Assembly: GCA_964451885.1 (NCBI GenBank)
Contig: CAYVJW010000091.1
Span: 1-6,570 of the forward strand
Direction: 5' to 3'
Length of the DNA stretch: 6,570 bases
Source: CAYVJW01 sp964451885
GTDB taxonomy: Bacteria > Patescibacteriota > Gracilibacteria > UBA4473
The position numbers and the translations under genes were made by a program. The notes beneath the pieces were generated by a model. The model did not search any database. It was not told the origin of the DNA and saw only the letters and a list, made by a program, of their open reading frames with translations. This document shows, one piece after another, positions 1-6,261 of this stretch (position 1 is the first letter of the stretch; each line of letters begins with the position of its first letter).

Positions 1-2
1 TA

Positions 3-95
3 GCAAAGAAATACAACCCACCCACAAAAATGATCCTTCATGGCTTTGCTATGAGTATCTGGAATGCGAAGAAGGAAAACGAACTACTCTCATGA
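3..95 (+). CDS. 3' end of an unidentified upstream gene (partial)
   Basis: The frame entering from the left edge at base 3 is open for 30 codons and stops at TGA 93-95. This TGA overlaps the ATG of the RusA-like gene (92-94) as ATGA, the usual junction of translationally coupled genes in phage cassettes. The visible tail is basic and polar and matches no family I recognise. A competing reading is that the RusA frame itself, which is also open to the left edge, extends upstream. I prefer the ATGA reading because RusA-like proteins normally begin at the Met-Lys-Phe-Thr strand that starts at 92. The call is tentative because 30 codons are too few to judge. Confidence 0.35.
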   Translation, partial: AKKYNPPTKMILHGFAMSIWNAKKENELLS

Positions 96-481
96 AATTC
101 ACCATCCTCACCGACCACCTCCCCAATAAAAATCCCCTCGGATACACTCGAACCACTCAAAGAGCCAAATTCGACCCGAAATATCGGCAGTACGAAGAAT
201 GGAAAGACTGGGTATGGATTACCTTCATTCAGCAGGTAGGAAACACCTATCGCATCCCGGACAAACAAAAGTTCTTCCTCTCCGTCACGATCTACTACCA
301 CAACGATCGTCGATCCGACCCCTCCAATGTTTTCAAAGGCATAGAAGACGCTCTCGGAGATTCGAAAAATAAAGGGAAAAGGCTCTACAAGAATGATAAA
401 TGGGCAACCGGATCGTTTGATTTCTCCTTCGATACCCAAAACCCACGAGTCGAATGTGAAATTTTACTTCTTAATGATTAA
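92..481 (+). CDS. RusA-like Holliday junction resolvase (endodeoxyribonuclease)
   Basis: This 129-residue protein has the length and layout of the RusA family, small dimeric Mg-dependent nucleases of phages and prophages that cut four-way DNA junctions. It opens with a strand (Met1-Lys-Phe-Thr-Ile), then a basic Arg/Lys/Tyr-rich segment (18-34) and a Trp-rich helix (35-48). The active-site block is Asp76-Pro-Ser-Asn79-x-x-Lys82-x-x-x-Asp86-Ala-Leu88, followed by Asp102 in a Tyr-Lys-Asn-Asp stretch. By alignment to E. coli RusA from memory, Asp76, Lys82 and Asp102 correspond to Asp70, Lys76 and Asp91. The position of Asp72 is Ser78, so one metal ligand may be absent or supplied differently. 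The start at 92 fits the family N-terminus and the ATGA overlap with the upstream frame. A purine-rich GAAGGAAAA lies rather far upstream, so the ribosome site is weak. The frame stays open to the left edge, so a longer form cannot be excluded. The amidase starts 3 bases after the stop, implying a shared transcript. Confidence 0.82.
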   Translation: MKFTILTDHLPNKNPLGYTRTTQRAKFDPKYRQYEEWKDWVWITFIQQVGNTYRIPDKQKFFLSVTIYYHNDRRSDPSNVFKGIEDALGDSKNKGKRLYKNDKWATGSFDFSFDTQNPRVECEILLLND

Positions 482-484
482 TCC

Positions 485-1018
485 ATGATTCAACGTTACT
501 CTCCTCCCAAATCCCAAGAAAAAAGTGCATGGAAATCCCGCCCGCTCGAATCAATCAATAAAATCGTCCTCCATCACACCGCAAAATTATTCACCTCCGG
601 AAAAAGAACCAGCACCTACAAAGAAATTGACCGCATCGCTCACGCCCACATCGCCAGAGATTGGGGCAAAGGAGCAAAAGCCCCCACCATTGCCTACCAT
701 TTTGTCATCGATAGAATCGGAAGAATCTATAAATTAAATGACATTGATCACATCACATGGCACGCTCGAGAAGCAAACTCAAACAGTATAAGTGTGCTGG
801 TTTTAGGAAATTACGAAAAACAAAAGCCCACCATTCTCACAAAGAGAGCTATTCTCAGGCTTTCACACTACATTTTTCTTTTTTTAAAAATCCCTCTTTC
901 AAATTGGACTTGGCATGATGAAGCCCAAAAAGCCCCTACTATCTGTTGCGGAAAAAATCTTATTAACCTGATAAATCACCTCAAAGCAACTCACATCCAT
1001 TCCGCAGTGAATGATTAA
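485..1018 (+). CDS. N-acetylmuramoyl-L-alanine amidase, Amidase_2/PGRP fold (endolysin-like)
   Basis: This 177-residue zinc amidase is expected to cut the bond between N-acetylmuramic acid and L-alanine in peptidoglycan. The Amidase_2 hallmarks appear in order. First is a strand ending Ile-Val-Leu-His30-His-Thr (first zinc ligand His30). Next is Ile-Ala-Tyr71-His-Phe-Val-Ile-Asp, where Tyr71 matches the catalytic Tyr46 of T7 lysozyme. Then come Gly-Arg-Ile-Tyr and Trp-His-Ala (79-94), Ser-Ile-Ser-Val-Leu-Val-Leu-Gly-Asn-Tyr (101-110), Trp-His144-Asp-Glu (second His ligand), and Thr152-Ile-Cys154-Cys155-Gly156 (third ligand, most likely Cys154). The family usually has Cys-Pro-Gly here, so Cys155 replacing Pro is unusual. 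No signal peptide or membrane segment is visible and the protein is a single domain, which fits a phage endolysin released by a holin better than a housekeeping cell-wall enzyme. It lies 3 bases after the RusA-like gene with no Shine-Dalgarno, so translation is probably coupled. I see no holin in the window. Confidence 0.88.
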   Translation: MIQRYSPPKSQEKSAWKSRPLESINKIVLHHTAKLFTSGKRTSTYKEIDRIAHAHIARDWGKGAKAPTIAYHFVIDRIGRIYKLNDIDHITWHAREANSNSISVLVLGNYEKQKPTILTKRAILRLSHYIFLFLKIPLSNWTWHDEAQKAPTICCGKNLINLINHLKATHIHSAVND

Positions 1019-1043
1019 ATATCATAAAACCTGTAATTTGCAT

Positions 1044-1072
1044 TTGGAAAAAGTCCTTTTTTGTGCTACAAT
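1044..1072 (+). promoter_or_regulatory. Sigma70-type promoter with extended -10, driving the giant gene
   Basis: In the 77-base gap before the giant gene, TTGGAA (1044-1049) is separated by exactly 17 bases from TACAAT (1067-1072). The -10 is preceded by TGC at 1064-1066, giving the extended form TG-n-TACAAT. Transcription should start near 1079-1080, leaving a leader of only about 16 bases before the ATG at 1096. That leader has no Shine-Dalgarno motif. The giant gene therefore seems to be transcribed separately from the phage-like pair, although no terminator is visible after the amidase and read-through remains possible. Confidence 0.6.
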
Positions 1073-1095
1073 CAAATGATTATACAAACTTGTAA

Positions 1096-4000
1096 ATGCC
1101 TCAGAAATCAGGATTAAATAGCGGAAATTTAAGAACTCTCATTCGAGAGACGGATTTACGTTATTTTACTGTGGAAAAACGAAGACAAATATTGGAGGAA
1201 TTGGAAAGAGATTATCATCATGAATTACCAGAAGGTATAGAAGCACAAAAAGAAATTGTTCAAAAAAGGGTTGATGGCTTGCTGGCTAATAGTGGTTATT
1301 ACCCAGAAGAAGAATATGATGAAGATGGACACTTGATAGGAAATGCGGATTCAAGCCTCGTAAAAAGTACAAAAGAAGGCATATTGCGTGACTTAAAGGA
1401 GGGAACTTATCATCAAGAAGAAACTGGACGAAATCTTAGTGATTACGATTATGACCCTGAATATGAAGAAGTTTTATACAAGGATGATATAACTTCTGCC
1501 GTTGAGACAAAGTTAAAAACGGGAGTGCAACTTTCTCCAGAGGAAGTTGCACCCTATAAAGATAAAATTCGGAAGTCTTTTGAAAAAGATTTAAAAATAG
1601 GCGACTATGCAATAATTTTTGCAGCTGAAATCAACCGAGCTTTTAGGCGATGTGTTGATTTGTCGGATATCACGGAGGAAAATCAGGCTAGTATTATTGA
1701 GTATTTCAAAAGAAGCTGTTCTCTAGAAAGTGAATTGTCTAATCTTCCGAAAATCCGAGAGGGATTTCCTGAAATAGATTTTACTGAAGTTATATTAGAA
1801 CACGAAAAAGATATACGAGGAACTTTTCTATTAATGGCGAAATCTCCATCAAAAATACACCCCCTTCGTTCTATTTTACAGGGAGTCCATGAAATAGATT
1901 TATCATCAGAAGTTAGAAAAGCTTATACATATCTCTTTGGAAGTAAAAATATCAGTATTTACTCTCTTGCTTACCTAAGGAAAGAAACTGATGGAATCGT
2001 AGACTTATCGCCCGAAACACAAAGGAATGAAGATTTATTAAAGGAGGCATTTAGGAGTACTTTATTCGACAATGCGTCAGATGGATTTAGAGATCGAGAA
2101 AAAAGGTTTTGTCTTTCTGAGCTGAGGATGGCAGAAGAAATAATTCCTCCTTATCGTTCAGACATTGATCTAACAGAGATGTTTCATGCAAACCAAGAGG
2201 ATATAATTAAATTTTATCAAAACAGTTTAAAAAGATCTTTTGGAGAAGAGGGAGAACGAATTGAGAGCGTATTTGAAGGTCTTATTAATTTATCTGAGCC
2301 AAAAGCAAGATTTATTCATGAAAAACTATCAGAAGGAAATATTTTTAGAGCCGCCCAAGTTAGAAATAAAGGAGTGGTAAAAGTAGCTTTAAAGCTATCA
2401 GAAGAAGAGTCTGAAAAAATTATTAACAGTATTACAGAATCAGGAGATAAAACAGCAAATAGATATGCTCAAACAAACTTCGAAGTTAGAGAAATTGTTG
2501 CGGCTTTCTGTAAGGATGTTGACTTCACAGAAGTTGTTGGTTCAAGATTCTCTCTCCTTCTAGACTTAAGTCCCGAAAAAGCGAAAGAACTTGCTCAAGA
2601 AATTCCTCAGTTTTTGCCTCATTCTGTCATTGAGACACAATGTCGAGCAGCTTTTTCAAGAAATGCTGATCCTAAAAAAGATGGAGGATTTAAAAGAGCA
2701 AAAGCTATTAGTCAGGAGTTTTCTGATGTTGATCTGTCAGAAGAAATTAGAAATTGTTTTCTTTCTAGTTTTGTACCAGAAGAAGGGACGAGAGGATGCT
2801 CAATGGCAGAGAATCTAAATAAGCTTGGAGGTGATCGATTAGATTTGTCTAAAGAAATTGAAGCAGGAGCAAGAAAGCATATTCAAGAAGGAAATATTTG
2901 GATTCTAAGGAAGGACTGGGCTATGAATTTTGATCCAACTGAGGAGATTAGAAATAATGAAATGGTGGTGAGGGCTGCTTTTTTGGAATGTGCAAAAAAC
3001 TCTATTGATACGGCAGGTGAGTTGCATGTAGCACTGAGTAATGCTTTAGACCTAGAGGAAGACGTTAGTACAGTTAGTGATCTGTATGCGATAATAAATC
3101 CTGTTTTGGATCTTAGGAAGGAATGTAATACCGCTTTCTTATATTTTCTTTCAAGGAAAGATTCAAGGGGTATGGAAAATATTCAGAAATTAATTCCAAA
3201 AGAATCTCTACAATTTGGACGAGAGGAATTTATTAGCAATTTCCAAACATCGAAGATTCCTCTTGAGGAAGCAAGAACCTATGTTTCTGATGATCAATTT
3301 AAAGAGTTTTTGGGAAAGGATGAAATTTCTGCAAGTTTTAATGAATGTGCAGAATTAGCATTGGCACTAAAAAACAACTCAGAAGAAGTTGAAAAAGATC
3401 CCAAAAGAGCTGCTGAAAATTCCAGAATTTTATGTTTCCAAACAGAAGGGTACTTGAAACGTGAAGATAAAGAATGGTTTGATAAATTATCTCAAAAACT
3501 TGGAGCAAAAAATATAGCTCGCTTTATGGGAACTCATGAAAGAAGTTACTTACATATAGCCGGAGCTAACATAATTAGGCTCTTTGAAGCCTCTGGGTTA
3601 GAAAGAGATACTTTTTGTGGACAAGTATTAATGCAGGTAATAAGTGATACATCAAATCACGTAACGTTTTCTGAAGAACCTGATTGGGATGGTTTTGATG
3701 AGAATTATGATGATGAACCATCAGTAGAAACTGTAGAAACACCATTAAGCAATTATCAGTATTTTAATAATATATTAGAAGGGATTAACTATGATTTTGA
3801 AGAAACTCTTCAGGAAGCCGAGGCTTTTTCAAATCCAGATCTTCAAAGTTTGGTTAAGGAACTCCGTTCGGCAAGTCCTTGTCAAAGTTGGAAACATCTC
3901 CAAAAATATCATGACCTTTGTCAGATGTTGAGAAAAAAAGAAGTCTTTGAAAGACTAGAAGAACTTCCACCAAGACGACAACAATTCTTTTCTCAACTCG

Positions 4001-5706
4001 CCTTTCATCCAAATATCTCAATGGAGAGGGTATTTGAATTTATGGAGAAACCAGAAGTATTTCTCGATCTTGCAGATGAGCACTCTGAAGAATCTCACGA
4101 AAGGAAAAAACCGAGTAATTATCTTTCTTTTCCGCATCTTGATATTTCTGCTGAAGACTTAAGAGATGCTCTTGTAGATGGAAGTTTGGATCATCTTCAG
4201 TTTTTCCCAGAATATGAAATTGATTATCGCATCCCAACTCCAATTGTTGACAGTATTATTCAAGCAATTGGACGAAGATCTGAGGGGATTCCAGGACGGG
4301 CTAGAAATGTAAAAGAAACCTTTAAACGCTTAAATGTTGCACTAAAGGCACATCGTTTAAACGTACGTGATATTATTTCGAAACCTGAAATAATCACTCC
4401 GGAACTGAAAAGAGAGATTGAGTCTATCATTTTCGACCCAGAAATTGGCATCAGAGAGAATAGGAAAGTTGAAGAATACAAGGTAAAAGTACATTTGAAA
4501 TCTTCTCCTGAGGGGCATGTAGCTGGTAATGATACTGCTTGTTGTATGCCTTTCGGAAGTGGAAAAAATAATGTCTACATGTACAACCTTGCTTGTGCTA
4601 CTCTGACAGTTCAGAGAAAAGTAGGGGGCAAGTACAGAACAATTGATCAAAGTGTTTTAACGCCTGATGTAGATATTGATCAAAGTGTTCCAGACGTAAT
4701 TCATCGTTTAATGGCAGATCGAACGCAGCTTGCAGATATATTAACAAAAGACCTAAGCCAAAATTCTGAAATATTTTTAACTGCTGATAACATTGAAGTT
4801 GCTCCGAATTATAAAGGAAGTCCTGAAAATGAGAGAGTCACAAAATATCTATATGCCAATTTTTTAAGACGATACTTATCTCAACTGGAGGAAACTCATC
4901 CAAAAATAAAATTCAACAAAGATCGTTTGATCGTTGGAAAGGGATATACCGATATTACAGGTCTTCCCCCAATTCAAAATACTTTTGTTCCTACCATACC
5001 TCCAGGTTATAGTGATAACACAGGGGAAGAGGCTTTTGAATTAACTTTCGATGATTACCAAAATTCATTGGAAGCTGAAGCAACAGAACAAACTGTCTTG
5101 AATATTCCAAATTCTCAAGAGCAACAACCAACTCCCTCTATAAGAGGGGTACGGCTCTTAACTGCCAAGGATACCATTCGAGTAGCCTATATGGAAGGAA
5201 AGATCTATGCAGACAATGAGTCATTAATTCAGTACATACATCGTATTGGAAATGAGTTGATTGCAAAAGATATAAATAACCAACATAAAAACAGACCAAA
5301 TCTATCTCTGATCGCTGAGGACAGAAGTGGTAATGCTTTAGGCTATCTTATTGCCTATGAAGGAGTTACCCATAAGACTGATGATGACCAGGTAGCACAT
5401 GACTCTGAAGAACCACGGAGGGCTATTTATGTATCGGATCTTGCCTCGCAAAATAAAACAGCAGGAGGAAGTTTAATAAAGGCGTTCCAAACTATGATAG
5501 AGGAAAATTACCTAAAAAACGGAGATCTTATTCCAATTATTGCAGAAGCTCGAGAAACAACCAGTTATCCGCTCATTCAGCGACATTTAAACCGACTTGG
5601 GAAAAAATATGGCGTTCAGTATGAAATGAGAGAGGTTGATCAAAGAACAGAAGGAGGAGATACGATGCATGTGGTGATACTTGAGCCACATAAAACGGAA
5701 GCCTAG
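1096..5706 (+). CDS. Giant repeat protein with C-terminal GNAT-like acyltransferase domain
   Basis: This 1536-residue protein has no signal peptide or membrane segment and is presumably cytoplasmic. Residues 1-140 are charged and helical. About 144-705 hold roughly fourteen degenerate helical repeats, each opening with a motif like (V/I/L)-D-(L/F)-(S/T)-x-E. Residues 706-1110 are mostly helical, interrupted by an acidic patch (about 860-875). About 1120-1260 form a probable alpha/beta core with Gly1144-Asn-Asp-Thr-Ala-Cys-Cys-Met-Pro-Phe-Gly1154, Gln1185-Ser-Val-Leu-Thr, and Asp1231-Asn-Ile-Glu-Val. A Pro/Gln/Glu-rich linker (about 1287-1350) leads to the last domain. That domain resembles GNAT acyltransferases: a strand at Gly1416-Tyr-Leu-Ile-Ala-Tyr, then Ile1444-Tyr-Val-Ser-Asp-Leu-Ala-Ser, then Gln1452-x-x-Thr-x-Gly1457-Gly-Ser-Leu. 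The latter fits the acyl-CoA loop Q-x-x-G-x-G with Thr for the first Gly. Ala-Arg-Glu-Thr-Thr-Ser-Tyr follows. The likely role is recognition by the solenoid plus acylation of a target, but no substrate can be named. I recall broadly similar repeat giants in CPR genomes but cannot assign a family. It has its own promoter and no Shine-Dalgarno, and its AT-rich, G-over-C composition differs from the preceding genes. Its stop interlocks with the convergent small gene. Confidence 0.9.
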   Translation: MPQKSGLNSGNLRTLIRETDLRYFTVEKRRQILEELERDYHHELPEGIEAQKEIVQKRVDGLLANSGYYPEEEYDEDGHLIGNADSSLVKSTKEGILRDLKEGTYHQEETGRNLSDYDYDPEYEEVLYKDDITSAVETKLKTGVQLSPEEVAPYKDKIRKSFEKDLKIGDYAIIFAAEINRAFRRCVDLSDITEENQASIIEYFKRSCSLESELSNLPKIREGFPEIDFTEVILEHEKDIRGTFLLMAKSPSKIHPLRSILQGVHEIDLSSEVRKAYTYLFGSKNISIYSLAYLRKETDGIVDLSPETQRNEDLLKEAFRSTLFDNASDGFRDREKRFCLSELRMAEEIIPPYRSDIDLTEMFHANQEDIIKFYQNSLKRSFGEEGERIESVFEGLINLSEPKARFIHEKLSEGNIFRAAQVRNKGVVKVALKLSEEESEKIINSITESGDKTANRYAQTNFEVREIVAAFCKDVDFTEVVGSRFSLLLDLSPEKAKELAQEIPQFLPHSVIETQCRAAFSRNADPKKDGGFKRAKAISQEFSDVDLSEEIRNCFLSSFVPEEGTRGCSMAENLNKLGGDRLDLSKEIEAGARKHIQEGNIWILRKDWAMNFDPTEEIRNNEMVVRAAFLECAKNSIDTAGELHVALSNALDLEEDVSTVSDLYAIINPVLDLRKECNTAFLYFLSRKDSRGMENIQKLIPKESLQFGREEFISNFQTSKIPLEEARTYVSDDQFKEFLGKDEISASFNECAELALALKNNSEEVEKDPKRAAENSRILCFQTEGYLKREDKEWFDKLSQKLGAKNIARFMGTHERSYLHIAGANIIRLFEASGLERDTFCGQVLMQVISDTSNHVTFSEEPDWDGFDENYDDEPSVETVETPLSNYQYFNNILEGINYDFEETLQEAEAFSNPDLQSLVKELRSASPCQSWKHLQKYHDLCQMLRKKEVFERLEELPPRRQQFFSQLAFHPNISMERVFEFMEKPEVFLDLADEHSEESHERKKPSNYLSFPHLDISAEDLRDALVDGSLDHLQFFPEYEIDYRIPTPIVDSIIQAIGRRSEGIPGRARNVKETFKRLNVALKAHRLNVRDIISKPEIITPELKREIESIIFDPEIGIRENRKVEEYKVKVHLKSSPEGHVAGNDTACCMPFGSGKNNVYMYNLACATLTVQRKVGGKYRTIDQSVLTPDVDIDQSVPDVIHRLMADRTQLADILTKDLSQNSEIFLTADNIEVAPNYKGSPENERVTKYLYANFLRRYLSQLEETHPKIKFNKDRLIVGKGYTDITGLPPIQNTFVPTIPPGYSDNTGEEAFELTFDDYQNSLEAEATEQTVLNIPNSQEQQPTPSIRGVRLLTAKDTIRVAYMEGKIYADNESLIQYIHRIGNELIAKDINNQHKNRPNLSLIAEDRSGNALGYLIAYEGVTHKTDDDQVAHDSEEPRRAIYVSDLASQNKTAGGSLIKAFQTMIEENYLKNGDLIPIIAEARETTSYPLIQRHLNRLGKKYGVQYEMREVDQRTEGGDTMHVVILEPHKTEA
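1525..3213 (+). repeat. Protein-level repeat array, ~14 degenerate ~40-residue units
   Basis: Within the giant protein the short motif hydrophobic-Asp-(Leu/Phe)-(Ser/Thr)-x-Glu recurs at residues 144, 187, 227, 267, 302, 357, 397, 432, 475, 489, 545, 582, 612, 651 and 671, with some variants (Lys, Asn or Gln for Asp). Spacing is 40 residues exactly in 187-227-267 and 357-397, and 30-55 for most of the others. After each motif there is typically a helix with an aromatic-containing Ala-Phe or Tyr-Phe pair, then a second helix, suggesting a two-helix unit stacked into an alpha-solenoid. The DNA is too diverged to show a nucleotide repeat, so the array is old or fast-evolving. Position 489 may be internal to a unit rather than a true unit start. 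Confidence 0.7.
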
Positions 5707-5954
5707 AATCCATCCTCCCAATACTCTTGCAACTTCTCCTCAGCCACATCTGCAGCCTTCATAAATTTCTCCGCAATTATCCGGAGCGTTTTTGGTGACA
5801 CCATAAATCCCACAGTCACATACTCCTCCCTGCCTCCCTGAATGATTTCTATGTCAATCAGAGTATTATGTGGTTCTTCCAGATTTGCCGATATACCGAA
5901 GGCTAAATCTTTGAATTCAAAGTCATCGATGTCGATTTGCATCTTTTCTGGCAT
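5703..5954 (-). CDS. Small acidic protein of unknown function
   Basis: This is an 83-residue acidic protein that I do not recognise. Its pattern looks real rather than random. An Asp/Glu-rich N-terminus (5-13) is followed by alternating strands at about 14-24 and 31-38, a Gly-Gly-Arg turn at 40-42, a strand Glu-Tyr-Val-Thr-Val-Gly-Phe-Met-Val (44-52), and a long amphipathic C-terminal helix from about 54 to 80. The layout suggests a small alpha/beta fold with no membrane segment or signal peptide. The start at 5954 gives the longest frame. Met5 (codon 5940-5942) has a weak purine-rich GAAAAG before it and is an alternative. No Shine-Dalgarno precedes either start. The stop (5703-5705) interlocks with that of the giant gene, so the two are convergent. 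A terminator hairpin and a heavily structured stretch lie directly upstream of the start, which may control it. Confidence 0.7.
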   Translation of the reverse strand: MPEKMQIDIDDFEFKDLAFGISANLEEPHNTLIDIEIIQGGREEYVTVGFMVSPKTLRIIAEKFMKAADVAEEKLQEYWEDGF

Positions 5955-5979
5955 GGGAATTAGGGGTTAGGAAATATGG

Positions 5980-6009
5980 AAAAACGACTCCTTGTGAATT
6001 GAGGAGTCG
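5980..6009 (-). terminator. Intrinsic terminator (leftward), possibly partly bidirectional
   Basis: CGACTCCT (5985-5992) pairs perfectly with AGGAGTCG (6002-6009) across a 9-base loop. Read on the - strand, the 8-bp stem runs straight into TTTTT (5984-5980), the classic rho-independent form. On the + strand the T run (6015-6019) is set 5 bases away from the stem, so termination in that direction would be weaker, though it could still stop read-through from the giant gene. It lies between the structured RNA region and the start of the small gene (26 bases from the U-run to its ATG), which is the position of an attenuator or of the 3' end of a free small RNA. Confidence 0.75.
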
Positions 6010-6213
6010 GAAAGTTTTTCGAGCGTTTTCAGGCATAGCAAAGTGGGGCAACAAACCGCAGCTACCCAATTCCATTTGCCTTTCCTTTCGGATCGTTCAA
6101 ACGAACTTGGAACGAGATGTTGCCCCGCTCCTGCCATTTGAACGAATTTCTCCGCTTATGCACAGAGATACCTCGGAAAGGCATTTTAAGGATATTATGG
6201 AATTAGGTAGCTT
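5980..6213 (-). ncRNA. Candidate structured RNA (free ncRNA or cis-regulatory leader), unidentified
   Basis: No convincing gene is visible here, but several complementary segments are. Helix H pairs 6060-6066 with 6206-6212 (7 bp), 6068-6075 with 6197-6204 (8 bp) and 6077-6085 with 6175-6183 (9 bp). The mismatch between the first two blocks becomes a G-U pair in - strand RNA. Inside H, 6093-6101 pairs with 6137-6145 (9 bp, a tenth as G-U). Two further helices cross H: 6045-6053 with 6118-6126 (9 bp), and 6033-6039 with 6154-6161 (7 bp with one bulge). They must form pseudoknots or replace H. A second alternative pairs TAGGTA 6204-6209 with TACCTA 6213-6218. The - strand is favoured because a promoter (-10 at 6220-6225) would start RNA near 6213, at the end of helix H, and a terminator lies at 5980-6009. 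The length would be about 230 nt. I checked from memory for tmRNA, RNase P RNA, SRP RNA and tRNA hallmarks and found none. Confidence 0.5.
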
Positions 6214-6219
6214 ACCTAC

Positions 6220-6247
6220 AACATATTCCAAACAATCCTTTAGTCAA
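6220..6247 (-). promoter_or_regulatory. Candidate sigma70-type promoter for the structured RNA / small gene
   Basis: On the - strand, TTGACT (6247-6242, five of six matches to the -35 consensus) is followed after 16 bases by TATGTT (6225-6220, four of six matches to the -10). Initiation would fall near 6213, exactly where the long helix of the downstream structured RNA begins. It sits just after the stop codon of the Cys-rich frame (6262-6264), so it would transcribe the right-hand intergenic stretch and possibly the small acidic gene. The -10 is weak, which limits confidence. Confidence 0.4.
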
Positions 6248-6261
6248 AAGAAAATTCGAGA

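Noticed and set aside
38..439. 133-codon - strand frame opposite the RusA-like gene
   Set aside because: Its Phe/Val/Gly-rich, low-complexity translation is the antisense shadow of a gene with clear family motifs.
4040..4650. Three - strand frames (4040-4243, 4260-4481, 4357-4650)
   Set aside because: All lie antisense to the intact giant gene, with no ribosome sites and no recognisable motifs.
1096..5706. Recoded TGA (as glycine) as in some CPR bacteria
   Set aside because: The 1536-codon gene contains no in-frame TGA and codes glycine with ordinary GGN codons. The genes end with TAA or TAG.
6062..6184. 40-codon - strand frame with an ATG at 6184
   Set aside because: It lies wholly inside the candidate structured RNA, lacks a ribosome site, and both of its ends fall within paired segments. 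It could still be a small peptide, but nothing positive supports it.
6204..6230. Local hairpin with nested arms (TAGGTA/TACCTA inside TGGAAT/ATTCCA) as a separate terminator
   Set aside because: Neither side is followed by a T run. It is better read as an alternative pairing of the structured RNA or as an operator-like palindrome at the candidate promoter.
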